Shown: positions 1 through 7,420 of the stretch, piece by piece | How positions within the stretch are numbered: position 1 is the first letter of the stretch | Layout: the number at the start of each line of letters is the position of its first letter | Assembly: GCA_017505725.1 (NCBI GenBank) | Contig: JAFVOR010000100.1 | Span: 1-43,707, forward strand | DNA length: 43,707 nt | Direction: 5' to 3' | From: Alistipes sp. | GTDB lineage: Bacteria; Bacteroidota; Bacteroidia; Bacteroidales; Rikenellaceae | Made by a program: the position numbers and the translations under genes | Notes under the pieces: model-generated | Told to the model about the DNA's origin: nothing | Databases searched by the model: none | Seen by the model: the letters and a program-made list of their open reading frames with translations, nothing else

Positions 1-1
1 C

Positions 2-742
2 GATAAGGGGTCACAGTTCTATATTGGCGATTTGCGCCATCTCAAGCCAGCAGTATACGCCCACGATTATCACGACATTCGTTCTAGTGAGAAGATTCGC
101 GAGGTGCATCGAAAGGCCTACGAGGAGTGCCGCAAATATGGCGTCGAATACAATATGTCGGAGTGGTGCCTCCTTCCGGGTGCCCATAAAAAGAATATTG
201 AGGGTTTTACCAAAGATTGGTACTGTGCCAACTATGCCGATATGCAGGCGGGTTTGCTGATGGCACGCATCATCTATAGCGATATGGTCGATTCGAACGC
301 CGCTTCGTGGAGCTATTGGAAGGGTATGGAGCTGCGTGGCGACCACGCCCTGATTGCTCTTCACGCCAAGGATGGCGACATCTTCCGAGGTGGCGATGTC
401 AAGGCTAACAAACTCTTGTATGCGCTTGGAAATTACAGCTTCTTCGTCAGACCAAATTATAAGCGTGTGGCCCTTTTGGGTGCCGACAATTTGAGCGAGG
501 TGGCGGCTACTGCCTACCTCTCGCCCGATGGCAAGCGACTCGTTGCGGTCTATGTGAACAACACCTTCGAGAAAAAAGCGGTTGAGGTCGCTCTGCCAAA
601 GGCCTTCCGCAAGCAGATTGCGTCGGCGAAGATGTATATCACCGACGAGCGCAACGACCTCTCGGCTCACGAAATGGCCGATGCGATGGCATTTAGCATA
701 AATGCTCGCTCGGTAACTACCATTGTCTACAACCTAAAATAA
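2..742 (+). CDS. C-terminal part of a GH30-type glycoside hydrolase (5' end outside window)
   Basis: The reading frame is open from the first base, so the gene starts upstream; about 246 residues are visible. The segment resembles the end of a clan GH-A (beta/alpha)8 glycosidase of the GH30 group (endo-beta-1,6-galactanase or glucosylceramidase-like). A strand-end NMSEW motif near the start is the likely position of the nucleophile glutamate. A later SWSYWKGMEL segment and an LGNYSFFVRP segment are typical of the barrel-to-beta-sandwich transition, and a small beta-sandwich domain closes the protein. The acid/base residue would lie outside the window. The likely role is hydrolysis of host or dietary glycans in the periplasm or outside the cell. 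Exact substrate cannot be told. A heptamer array fills the gap to tnaA. Confidence 0.7.
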   Translation, partial: DKGSQFYIGDLRHLKPAVYAHDYHDIRSSEKIREVHRKAYEECRKYGVEYNMSEWCLLPGAHKKNIEGFTKDWYCANYADMQAGLLMARIIYSDMVDSNAASWSYWKGMELRGDHALIALHAKDGDIFRGGDVKANKLLYALGNYSFFVRPNYKRVALLGADNLSEVAATAYLSPDGKRLVAVYVNNTFEKKAVEVALPKAFRKQIASAKMYITDERNDLSAHEMADAMAFSINARSVTTIVYNLK

Positions 743-777
743 TTAATTTTTAATTTTTAATTCTTAATCTTTAATTC
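743..777. repeat. Heptanucleotide tandem array (TTAATTY x5)
   Basis: Five in-phase 7-bp units (TTAATTT, TTAATTT, TTAATTC, TTAATCT, TTAATTC) begin directly after the TAA stop of the glycosidase gene and run to 4 bp before the tnaA ATG. They are almost the entire intergenic spacer. One of several heptamer arrays in this window. Confidence 0.9.
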
Positions 778-781
778 GAAT

Positions 782-2155
782 ATGGAACTTCCTTTTGCAG
801 AATCTTGGCGAATCAAGATGGTTGAGCCAATCAAAAAGAGTACTCGCGAGGAGCGTGAGCAGTGGATGAAGGAGGCTGACTACAACCTCTTCCAGTTGCG
901 TTCAGAGCAGGTCTACATCGACTGCCTTACCGACTCGGGAACGGGTGCAATGAGTGACCGCCAGTGGGCAGCCGTAATGATGGGCGATGAGAGCTACGCT
1001 GGCTCGTCGTCGTTCTTCCACCTCAAGGAGACGATCAACAAGATTACAGGCTTCGAGTATGTTATTCCAACTCACCAGGGCCGTGCTGCCGAGAATGTAT
1101 TGTTCTCGCACCTTGTGAAGGCGGGCTCGATTGTGCCGGGTAACTCCCACTTCGACACTACCAAGGGACACATCGAGAGCCGCAAGGCTACTGCCCTCGA
1201 CTGCACCATCGACGAGGCTAAGGATACACAACTCGAGATACCTTTCAAGGGTAATGTCGATCCGAAGAAGTTGGAGAAGGCTTTGGCCGAGCACCACGAG
1301 AATGTGCCTTTTATCATCGTAACCATCACCAACAACACCGCAGGTGGTCAGCCTGTTTCGATGCAGAACTTGCGCGAGGTGCGTGCTATTGCCGACAAGT
1401 ATGGCAAGCGTGTAGTGCTCGACTCGGCTCGCTTTGCCGAGAATGCCTACTTCATCAAGACCCGCGAGGAGGGCTATGCCGACAAGACAATCAAGGAGAT
1501 TGCGCTCGAGATGTTCTCGTTGGCTGACGGTATGACAATGTCAGCCAAGAAGGATGGTATCGTCAATATGGGAGGCTTTATCGCAACTCGCCACGAGGAT
1601 TGGTACGAGGGTGCAAAGCGTTTCTGTATTCCATTCGAGGGCTACCTCACATACGGTGGTATGAATGGTCGTGATATGGAGGCTTTGGCTGTAGGTCTCG
1701 ACGAGAATACCGAGTTCGACAACCTCGAGACCCGTATCCATCAGGTGGAGTTCCTTGCAGGCTTGCTCGACGAGTATGGCATCCCTTATCAGCGTCCTGT
1801 GGGTGGCCACGCCATCTTCGTAGATGCCGACAAGGTGCTCACCAAGGTGCCAAAGGAGGAGTTCCCTGCACAGACTCTCGCCATCGAGCTCTACCTCGAG
1901 GCAGGTGTGCGTGGCTGCGAGATTGGCTATATCCTTGCTGACCGTGACCCTGTAACGCGCGAAAACCGTTTCGGAGGTCTCGACCTTCTCCGCCTTTGCA
2001 TCGCTCGTCGCGTCTATACCGACAACCATATGCGTGTTATCGCAGCAGCTCTCAAGAATGTCTTTGACCGTCGCAACGAGATTACTCGTGGTGTTGAGAT
2101 TGTTTGGGAGACAGAGCTTATGCGCCACTTCACTGTTAAGCTTCGCAAACTGTAA
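782..2155 (+). CDS. tnaA: Tryptophanase (L-tryptophan indole-lyase)
   Basis: A PLP-dependent beta-eliminating lyase of 457 residues, the usual family length, which splits L-tryptophan into indole, pyruvate and ammonia in the cytoplasm. The N-terminus (FAESWRIKMVEPIKK), the LTDSGTGAMSD block and the phosphate-binding THQGRAAEN segment near residue 97 are family hallmarks. The PLP lysine is the second K of SAKKD, about K257. Two positions that separate tryptophanase from tyrosine phenol-lyase point to tryptophanase: Asp in FDTTKGH (about D125, Thr in the lyase) and Ile in CEIGYILADRD (about I381, Arg in the lyase). No tnaC-like leader or TnaB permease is visible beside it. The stop codon forms the first bases of a palindromic repeat element, followed by a terminator-like hairpin. 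Confidence 0.95.
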   Translation: MELPFAESWRIKMVEPIKKSTREEREQWMKEADYNLFQLRSEQVYIDCLTDSGTGAMSDRQWAAVMMGDESYAGSSSFFHLKETINKITGFEYVIPTHQGRAAENVLFSHLVKAGSIVPGNSHFDTTKGHIESRKATALDCTIDEAKDTQLEIPFKGNVDPKKLEKALAEHHENVPFIIVTITNNTAGGQPVSMQNLREVRAIADKYGKRVVLDSARFAENAYFIKTREEGYADKTIKEIALEMFSLADGMTMSAKKDGIVNMGGFIATRHEDWYEGAKRFCIPFEGYLTYGGMNGRDMEALAVGLDENTEFDNLETRIHQVEFLAGLLDEYGIPYQRPVGGHAIFVDADKVLTKVPKEEFPAQTLAIELYLEAGVRGCEIGYILADRDPVTRENRFGGLDLLRLCIARRVYTDNHMRVIAAALKNVFDRRNEITRGVEIVWETELMRHFTVKLRKL

Positions 2156-2316
2156 AAATCATTCTGAGCGGTGAATTTTGCACTGCTCTTCGGTAAGCGA
2201 GCTCCTCACATACGCTATAGTATGCTGCGGGCTCGCTTCCTTGTTTAGCACAAAATTCCCTCACTCACCTCTGATTTTTAGGTCGTGGGGTTGTAGTCTA
2301 ATCATCGACGATTTTG
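2153..2316. repeat. Palindromic intergenic element, locus A, unit 1
   Basis: An imperfect palindrome begins on the tnaA stop codon. TAAAAATCA (2153-2161) matches TGATTTTTA (2272-2280), and GAATTTTGCAC pairs with GTGC/AAAATTC-type sequence. AAGCGAGC (2195-2202) pairs perfectly with GCTCGCTT (2231-2238), and CATAC (2209-2213) pairs with GTATG (2220-2224). The two inner helices are separated by the CTCA/CTGCG internal loop seen in the other copies. The right edge CTAATCATCGACGATTTT (2299-2316) recurs in the other units. No gene is seen in 2156-2564. Confidence 0.85.
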
Positions 2317-2324
2317 AATGAGAG

Positions 2325-2354
2325 GGAGGTTGCTTTTTGTAACCTCCTCTTTTT
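2325..2354 (+). terminator. Intrinsic terminator downstream of tnaA
   Basis: GGAGGTT (2325-2331) and AACCTCC (2341-2347) form a 7-bp stem around a T-rich loop, followed by TCTTTTT. It lies between the two palindromic units of locus A and is the likely end of the tnaA transcript. Confidence 0.65.
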
Positions 2355-2466
2355 AGTATGCTGCGCACTCGGCTCCTTGTTTGCCTTGCAACTCCCTCCT
2401 TAAAATGAATTTTTTGTAAGTTTTACTTAGGGCTAATCATTGACGATTTTGAATGAGAGGGAGGTT
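2355..2466. repeat. Palindromic intergenic element, locus A, truncated unit 2
   Basis: Only the right half of the element is present: AGTATGCTGCG is followed by a CTTGTTTGCCTTGC stretch also found in the element at 39436-39559, and by CTAATCATTGACGATTTT (2433-2450). The 34 bp at 2433-2466 match 2298-2331 with one mismatch, so the locus is a degenerate tandem dimer. Three further heptamers (AATAGCT, AATTGCT, AATAGCC) follow at 2487-2507. Confidence 0.75.
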
Positions 2467-2511
2467 ACAAGTGAAGCTCAAATGTCAATAGCTAATTGCT
2501 AATAGCCTCAA

Positions 2512-2548
2512 ACAGACAAGGGCGACTGAAAAAGTCGCCCTTGTCTGT
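2512..2548. terminator. Strong bidirectional hairpin between convergent genes
   Basis: A perfect 16-bp stem (2512-2527 with 2533-2548; core GGGCGACT/AGTCGCCC) encloses a 5-nt A-rich loop. It sits 17 bp past the stop of the minus-strand DUF5606 gene and is the last structure after tnaA, fitting a shared terminator. The T-tract is weak on both strands. Confidence 0.75.
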
Positions 2549-2564
2549 GTATTGCCTGTGAGGT

Positions 2565-2963
2565 CTACTCCTCAGGCAGCTCGAACTTGGTCATACCTGC
2601 GGCTACCAACATATTGAACCACGAGATAGCCTTCTTGATATCCGAGTCGTGTACGCGCTCGCGGTCGTAGTCGGGAATAACCACGCCGAAGAACTCCTTC
2701 AAACGAGCGGTGCCCTCCTTCGACGATGGACCCTGCTCACCCTTGGTGTAGGCATACATCTTGGTGAACACCTCCGCCAAAGGGATATCCTCACCCTCGG
2801 TGAACATCGAGATCTCGGTGAGGGCGCTGATGCGCGACGATGCCGACGCATTCATACGCTTGCCATCGAGCAACGACTCTACAATAAAACCTGTGCGCGA
2901 CTGCGCTACAAAGCGGAACAAGCCTGGCTGTCCCGAAATTGCCAAAATATCCTTCAATTCCAT
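2565..2963 (-). CDS. DUF5606 family protein
   Basis: A 132-residue cytoplasmic protein without signal peptide or membrane segment. The opening MELKDILAISGQPGLFRFV, the IVESLLDGKRM segment and the later SALTEISMFT segment fit the DUF5606 family found in Bacteroidota, whose function is not established. The C-terminal half (KEFFGVVIPDYDRERVHDSD, then a helical WFNMLVAAG segment) also follows the family pattern. The start is the ATG at 2963; no Shine-Dalgarno is visible. It lies 24 bp downstream of the MscS gene on the same strand, so the two are probably co-transcribed. The assignment rests on remembered family sequence, not a search. Confidence 0.75.
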   Translation of the reverse strand: MELKDILAISGQPGLFRFVAQSRTGFIVESLLDGKRMNASASSRISALTEISMFTEGEDIPLAEVFTKMYAYTKGEQGPSSKEGTARLKEFFGVVIPDYDRERVHDSDIKKAISWFNMLVAAGMTKFELPEE

Positions 2964-2987
2964 ATCTGTATACTTATATATTTGTTG

Positions 2988-3911
2988 TTACTTCTGTTTC
3001 ACATTAACATCAAGTTGCGGGAATGGGAAGTTTATACCCTTGCTCGGAAGCTCCTTGTACAGCCTCTCGTTGATGTCGAAGAGGAGTGACCAATAGTCGT
3101 CGTTATTGACCCAGGCGCGGATGGAGAGATCGACCGAGCTCGAGTTCAAGGTTTTGACATAGACCACAGCCTCAGGCTGCTTCAACACACGCTCATCGCT
3201 CTCGAGAATTGCCAAAATCTCGCGTCGTGCCACATCTACATCGTCGCCATACGAGATGGAGAGCAGCCAGTCGACACGGCGAGTTTCCGACTGCGAATAG
3301 TTGTCGATAATAGATGTCGATATTGCTCCGTTAGGCACATAGATGGTCTGCAGGTCTGGGGTCTTGAGGCAGGTCGAGAATAGACCAATCGACTCCACAG
3401 TGCCCGATTGTCCCATAGCCTCGATGTAGTCGCCCACCCTGTAAGGGCGCAGCAGGAGCAGGATAACACCACCTGCAAAGTTCTGCAATGTGCCGCTCAG
3501 TGCCATACCTATAGCCAGACCTGCCGATGCGAAGATGGCGAGGAATGACGATGTGTTGACACCCAGAGTCTGAATGATGGCGAGGAATATCATAATGAGC
3601 ATCAGCACCTTGACAATGCTGCGCAAGAACGAGCGTAGCGATAGCTCGACATCGTGGCGAGTGAAAGCCCTGTCCATAATGCGGAGTATCCACCTCATCA
3701 ACAGGCGACCTACGAAGTAGATGGCAAAAGCTATCGCAATCTTGATCAACACCCACACCGTCTCCTGAAGCATATTGTTCAGCAGCTCGTGGTAGTCTAT
3801 CTTGCCAATCTCGCCAAGTTTCTTGACCGCCTCGGCAAATTGAGCCTTCTGAATGCTATCTGGCACGATGACATCCTTGAGTGGTGGCTCTGTCTGCAAA
3901 AAATGGATCAT
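2988..3911 (-). CDS. MscS-type mechanosensitive ion channel
   Basis: A 307-residue inner-membrane protein of the small-conductance mechanosensitive channel family, which opens under membrane tension to release solutes during osmotic downshock. An amphipathic N-terminal region precedes three hydrophobic segments (about residues 48-72, 92-115 and 117-150). The third carries the Gly/Ala-rich pore helix (FASAGLAIGMALSGTLQNFA), followed by the canonical LLLLRPYRVGDYIE entry into the beta domain and the YVPNG motif. The C-terminal alpha/beta domain ends near PQLDVNV. Length is typical for MscS. The gene is divergent from the DUF5689 lipoproteins and probably leads a two-gene unit with the DUF5606 gene. 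Confidence 0.92.
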   Translation of the reverse strand: MIHFLQTEPPLKDVIVPDSIQKAQFAEAVKKLGEIGKIDYHELLNNMLQETVWVLIKIAIAFAIYFVGRLLMRWILRIMDRAFTRHDVELSLRSFLRSIVKVLMLIMIFLAIIQTLGVNTSSFLAIFASAGLAIGMALSGTLQNFAGGVILLLLRPYRVGDYIEAMGQSGTVESIGLFSTCLKTPDLQTIYVPNGAISTSIIDNYSQSETRRVDWLLSISYGDDVDVARREILAILESDERVLKQPEAVVYVKTLNSSSVDLSIRAWVNNDDYWSLLFDINERLYKELPSKGINFPFPQLDVNVKQK

Positions 3912-3939
3912 ATCTCTCTAATGTTTCGCTATTTCTGAG

Positions 3940-3947
3940 CAAAAGTA
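3940..3947 (-). promoter_or_regulatory. Candidate -7 box for the MscS gene
   Basis: The minus strand reads TACTTTTG, matching the Bacteroidota -7 consensus TAnnTTTG, about 29 bp upstream of the MscS start. No clear TTTG was found at the -33 distance. Confidence 0.45.
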
Positions 3948-3969
3948 GCAAAAATTTCGGGATATTTAT

Positions 3970-3977
3970 TAATTTTG
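3970..3977 (+). promoter_or_regulatory. Candidate -7 box for the DUF5689 lipoprotein pair
   Basis: TAATTTTG matches TAnnTTTG and lies 27 bp before the ATG at 4005 in the divergent intergenic region. The -33 box is not obvious. Confidence 0.4.
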
Positions 3978-4004
3978 TAGAAGTTTGATTGAATTTTATC
4001 TACA

Positions 4005-4760
4005 ATGAGGGCTGTCCCTGCACTTTTGGTCTTTATAATGGTGGTGGCTGCGGGTTGCTACAATCGCCATAGCCTCCCTTCGGAGAGTTCGTTTGCCGAG
4101 GCTCCAAACTGCACTATGGCCGATATTCGTCTACTTGCGGAGCAGGGTTGCACAACCATCAACTCCGACAAGGTGTGTGTGGGGCGTGTTACCTCGACGG
4201 ATGTCGCCCAAAATTTCCATCGCACGCTCTTTGTCGAGGATGAGAGCGGAGCAGTTGAGCTGCTGCTTGGCGGCTACAATATGCACAGCATATACCCTCT
4301 GGGGCTCGAGGTTGCAGTCAAGCTCGAGGGGTTGGCGGTTGCCCTCAAGGATGGTGTGGTGCAGGTGGGGTTGCCACCCGAGAGTTACGACTTGACACCG
4401 CGCGAAATAGGGGCTCAGCAACTCATTGCAAAGCACCTTGTGCGTGGCGCATCTCTCGCCCCAATCGAGCCTCTTGCCTGTGATGTCGAGTCGCTCGACC
4501 TTTCGCTCTGCGGTCGTCTGGTGAGATTGCGCAACCTTCTCCATTTGCCTGTAGATGAAGAGACGGAGTATTACCGTTATGTAGATGATAATCAGCAACA
4601 AATCTACCTCTATATCAGCCAATACTCATCCCTCTCTGCGCCCGATAGCCTTGCTGATCTAACCGGCATATTGAGCTATTGCGTGATTGGGGGAGGGGAG
4701 GCATATGTTCTAACGCCGCGTTTCGAGGATGATCTCAAGACGTCTTGCAATAGTGATTAG
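4005..4760 (+). CDS. DUF5689-type lipoprotein (first of an overlapping pair)
   Basis: A 251-residue predicted lipoprotein: a hydrophobic signal sequence ends in a VAAGC lipobox with the lipidated Cys at about residue 18. The body resembles the DUF5689 / OB-fold-like domain of Bacteroidota surface proteins. In particular, a VCVGRVTSTD strand is followed by LFVEDESGAVELLL and a hydrophobic VAVKLEGLAV strand. In known proteins this domain often accompanies nucleases or carbohydrate-binding modules, but here it stands alone and no function can be assigned. The next gene overlaps its 3' end by 32 bp and encodes a protein of the same architecture, so the two are a translationally coupled duplicated pair. 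Probably in the outer membrane facing periplasm or surface. Confidence 0.7.
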   Translation: MRAVPALLVFIMVVAAGCYNRHSLPSESSFAEAPNCTMADIRLLAEQGCTTINSDKVCVGRVTSTDVAQNFHRTLFVEDESGAVELLLGGYNMHSIYPLGLEVAVKLEGLAVALKDGVVQVGLPPESYDLTPREIGAQQLIAKHLVRGASLAPIEPLACDVESLDLSLCGRLVRLRNLLHLPVDEETEYYRYVDDNQQQIYLYISQYSSLSAPDSLADLTGILSYCVIGGGEAYVLTPRFEDDLKTSCNSD

Positions 4761-5478
4761 TATCCTGATGACAATCTCGTGTCACAAGGGTGAGAGGATG
4801 AGTAGTGGAGGTGTGGTATCCATTGCTCATCTCAAATCGTTGTGTCGAGGTGACCACTACCCGATTGTCGACGACTACCGTCTGCGAGGTGTGGTTGTGG
4901 CGAACAGTTGGTTGGGCGAGTTCCCCGCAAGTGTGGTTGTGGTCGATGAGAGTGGTGGGGTGGAGGTATCCATCGAGTCTCCCAATCTCGATAAGGAGCT
5001 ACCCATCTATAGCGAGGTTGAGATTCTCTGCAGCGGACTTATGCTGGCTCGCATAGGTGGTAAGGTGGCTCTCGGAGCGTGCTCTGATGGCGATTTTCCG
5101 TTGGCCAATATCGATGGTGAACTCCTCTCGCGCTATATTCGTCGTACTGGGCAATCTCGAGAGTTTACTCCTGCTACAAAGCGTTTTGATGAACTTTGTA
5201 ACGATGATATCAGCTCGCTCTGTCGCTTCGACAGAGTGCGTATCTGCGACGAGGAGCGAGGACTGAAGTGGTGCGACACGCTCGATGGCGACTTGGTCAC
5301 CACCTATCGCACCTTGGTCGATGCCGATGGTAATCGTCTCGAGGTCTGCACACTCCCCACTTGTCGCTATGCCCTTGAGGATATACCACTCAACGAAATA
5401 TCGGTTGTCGGAGTAGTCGATCACTCCGACAACCGATATTTTATACGAATTGCGAATAAGGCGATTATTACTCAATAG
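4729..5478 (+). CDS. DUF5689-type lipoprotein (second of the pair)
   Basis: A 249-residue predicted lipoprotein with a short signal sequence ending in LMTISC (Cys about 18). Like its upstream neighbour it has a DUF5689-like beta-rich body: YRLRGVVVAN, then VVVVDESGGVEVSIE and YSEVEILCSGLML. It begins inside the preceding gene, 32 bp before that stop, suggesting translational coupling. Its last codons contain a perfect 18-bp inverted repeat (5397-5440) and its 3' end overlaps the convergent pepD gene by 11 bp. Function unknown; the similarity to the neighbour suggests local duplication followed by strong divergence. Confidence 0.65.
   Translation: MISRRLAIVISILMTISCHKGERMSSGGVVSIAHLKSLCRGDHYPIVDDYRLRGVVVANSWLGEFPASVVVVDESGGVEVSIESPNLDKELPIYSEVEILCSGLMLARIGGKVALGACSDGDFPLANIDGELLSRYIRRTGQSREFTPATKRFDELCNDDISSLCRFDRVRICDEERGLKWCDTLDGDLVTTYRTLVDADGNRLEVCTLPTCRYALEDIPLNEISVVGVVDHSDNRYFIRIANKAIITQ
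5397..5440. terminator. Perfect 18-bp inverted repeat inside the 3' end of a CDS; probable convergent terminator
   Basis: AATATCGGTTGTCGGAGT (5397-5414) and its exact reverse complement (5423-5440) flank an 8-nt loop, followed on the plus strand by TTATA. The repeat lies 36 bp before the stop of the lipoprotein gene and about 28 bp past the pepD stop on the other strand. It is the only strong hairpin at this convergent junction. Confidence 0.7.
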
Positions 5479-6919
5479 TCGCCACAACCTCCAGTAAGAG
5501 CTTCCAGAACTTGTCAACGGTGGCGATTTCGAGACGCTCGTCAGGCGAGTGAACACCGCGTAGGGTAGGACCGAACGATACCATCTCCAGGTGTGGATAC
5601 TTCTCGAGGAAGAGTCCGCACTCCAGACCTGCGTGGATGGCACGCACCTTCACCTCCTTGCCAAAAAGTCGCTGGTATGCCGCCTTGGTGCACTCGAGCA
5701 GTGCCGAGTTAGGGTTTGGTGCCCAACCCGGATAGCCATCCGAGTGTACAACCTGACAACCTGCCGCTACGAATGCGCTCTCGACGTGGAGCTTGGCGTA
5801 CTCCTTGGCACTCTCCAGCGACGAACGCTGCGATGTGGTTATCACAATCTCATCCTCGCGGAACTTCACCGAGGCGAGGTTGGTCGATGTCTCGACCAGG
5901 CCCGGCATTGCTGCCGACATAGCCAACACGCCCGATGGAACGCTAATCAGAGCCAGGAGCAGGTTTCGCTGTGTCTCCTCGCCAAGCACTGTGGCAGGAG
6001 CGTCAACCTCTGCAATCTCAATCTTTGCACCCTTCTCCACCAATGCGAACTCTGCGCAAAGAGCCTCGGCAAACGCCTTCGTATCGGTCACAAACTCCTC
6101 TGCCTGTACGCTTGGTACACCCAGGATGATGTATGCCTCACGCGGAATGGCGTTGCGGAGATTACCTCCGTCGAAGTGGGCGAGCTTGGCACCGAACAGT
6201 CGTGCGCCACGCTCTGCAATGCGTGCAGCAAGTTTGTTCGAGTTGGCGTGTCCCTTGTCGATGTCGTCACCCGAGTGACCACCCAAGAGGCCGCTTACGC
6301 TCACCTTGTAGAAGGTGTGGTGGCTCGGAGCCTTCTTGGTCACAAGAGGCAAGTATGCCAAGGTGTCGATACCACCAGCACAACCGATAAATACCTCACC
6401 CTCATCCTCCGAGTCGAGGTTGATGAGGTACTTGCCCTTGACCATACCCTCGCCGAGGTTGAATGCTCCGGTAAGACCTGTCTCCTCGTCTACTGTGAAG
6501 AGTGCCTCGAGTGCAGGGTGTGCTACGCTCTCGTCGATAAGGAGAGCCAATGCCGCCGCTACACCGATACCGTCGTCGGCACCGAGTGTTGTGCCATCGG
6601 CCTTCACCCACTCGCCATCGATGATGGTCTCGATGGCGTCGTTGTCGAAGTCGAACACCTTGTCGGAGTTCTTCTCACATACCATATCGGTATGGGCCTG
6701 AAGCACGATGGTAGGGCGCGATTCGTAGCCTGCGGCTGCCGCCTTGCGGATAACAACATTGCCTATGGCATCGCACTGATAGTCGAGGTGGTGTGCCTCG
6801 GCAAACTCGATGAGGAACTTTGTGATCTTCTCCTCCTTCTTCGATGGACGCGGTACGCGCGTGATGTCATCGAATATCTCCCAAACTAACTTGGGCTCCA
6901 AATTTCTGATTGCTGACAT
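5468..6919 (-). CDS. pepD: Aminoacyl-histidine dipeptidase (PepD, M20 family)
   Basis: A 483-residue cytosolic metallopeptidase that hydrolyses Xaa-His and other dipeptides. M20 di-zinc ligands are visible: H76 in LQAHTDMV, D115 in GADDGIG, the catalytic/metal pair E145-E146 in DEETGLTGA, D169 in INLDSEDEGE, and H457 in GVHSPDERLE near the C-terminus. The lid/dimerisation domain sits between about residues 190 and 390, with the SGLLGGHSGDDI segment at its entry. Length matches the family. It is the last gene of a minus-strand run pdxJ-cca-ispF-pepD, 18 bp after ispF. Its stop overlaps the convergent lipoprotein gene. Confidence 0.95.
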   Translation of the reverse strand: MSAIRNLEPKLVWEIFDDITRVPRPSKKEEKITKFLIEFAEAHHLDYQCDAIGNVVIRKAAAAGYESRPTIVLQAHTDMVCEKNSDKVFDFDNDAIETIIDGEWVKADGTTLGADDGIGVAAALALLIDESVAHPALEALFTVDEETGLTGAFNLGEGMVKGKYLINLDSEDEGEVFIGCAGGIDTLAYLPLVTKKAPSHHTFYKVSVSGLLGGHSGDDIDKGHANSNKLAARIAERGARLFGAKLAHFDGGNLRNAIPREAYIILGVPSVQAEEFVTDTKAFAEALCAEFALVEKGAKIEIAEVDAPATVLGEETQRNLLLALISVPSGVLAMSAAMPGLVETSTNLASVKFREDEIVITTSQRSSLESAKEYAKLHVESAFVAAGCQVVHSDGYPGWAPNPNSALLECTKAAYQRLFGKEVKVRAIHAGLECGLFLEKYPHLEMVSFGPTLRGVHSPDERLEIATVDKFWKLLLEVVATIE

Positions 6920-6937
6920 ATCTATTCTATATTATGT

Positions 6938-7417
6938 TTATTCCTTGGTGATGAGGCAGACGGCGGTGGCCGATACACCCCTCTCCTCGCCCTCGAAACC
7001 GAGGTGCTCGGTGGTGGTCGCCTTGACCGAGACCTGCTCGATGGTGAGTCCCGCTGCCTCGGCTATGCGTGCTCGCATAGTGTCGATGTGGGGACGCAAC
7101 TTTGGTCGTTGCATCGCTATGGTCGAGTCGATGTTCGATATTGTGTAACCCTCCTCGTCAAGCAGAGCGACAACTCTGCGCAGCAGAATGAGTGAGTCGA
7201 TACCTTTGAACTCCGACGATGTGTCGGGAAAGTGCTTGCCGATGTCGCCCATAGCAGCTGCTCCGAGCAGTGCATCGCAGATGGCGTGTACCAACACATC
7301 ACCATCCGAATGGGCTATACAACCCTTTGTGTGGGGGATCTCAACTCCTCCCAACACCAATCGCAAACCCTCTCCGAGGGCGTGCACATCGTATCCGTGA
7401 CCTACTCTGATTATCAT
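6938..7417 (-). CDS. ispF: 2-C-methyl-D-erythritol 2,4-cyclodiphosphate synthase
   Basis: A 159-residue enzyme of the non-mevalonate (MEP) isoprenoid pathway. It converts CDP-methylerythritol 2-phosphate to the cyclodiphosphate with release of CMP. Zinc ligands D10 and H12 lie in VGHGYDVHAL and H44 follows HSDGD. The DSTIAMQRPKL segment and the C-terminal VSVKATTTEHLGFEG segment belong to the CDP-binding site. Length is standard for a homotrimer subunit. It starts 3 bp after the cca stop codon and is surely in the same operon. The downstream use of isoprenoids is represented in the window by uppS. Confidence 0.97.
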   Translation of the reverse strand: MIIRVGHGYDVHALGEGLRLVLGGVEIPHTKGCIAHSDGDVLVHAICDALLGAAAMGDIGKHFPDTSSEFKGIDSLILLRRVVALLDEEGYTISNIDSTIAMQRPKLRPHIDTMRARIAEAAGLTIEQVSVKATTTEHLGFEGEERGVSATAVCLITKE

Positions 7418-7420
7418 TCT

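Noticed and set aside
782-2155. Tyrosine phenol-lyase
   Set aside because: The positions that carry Thr and Arg for tyrosine binding have Asp (about 125) and Ile (about 381) as in tryptophanase.
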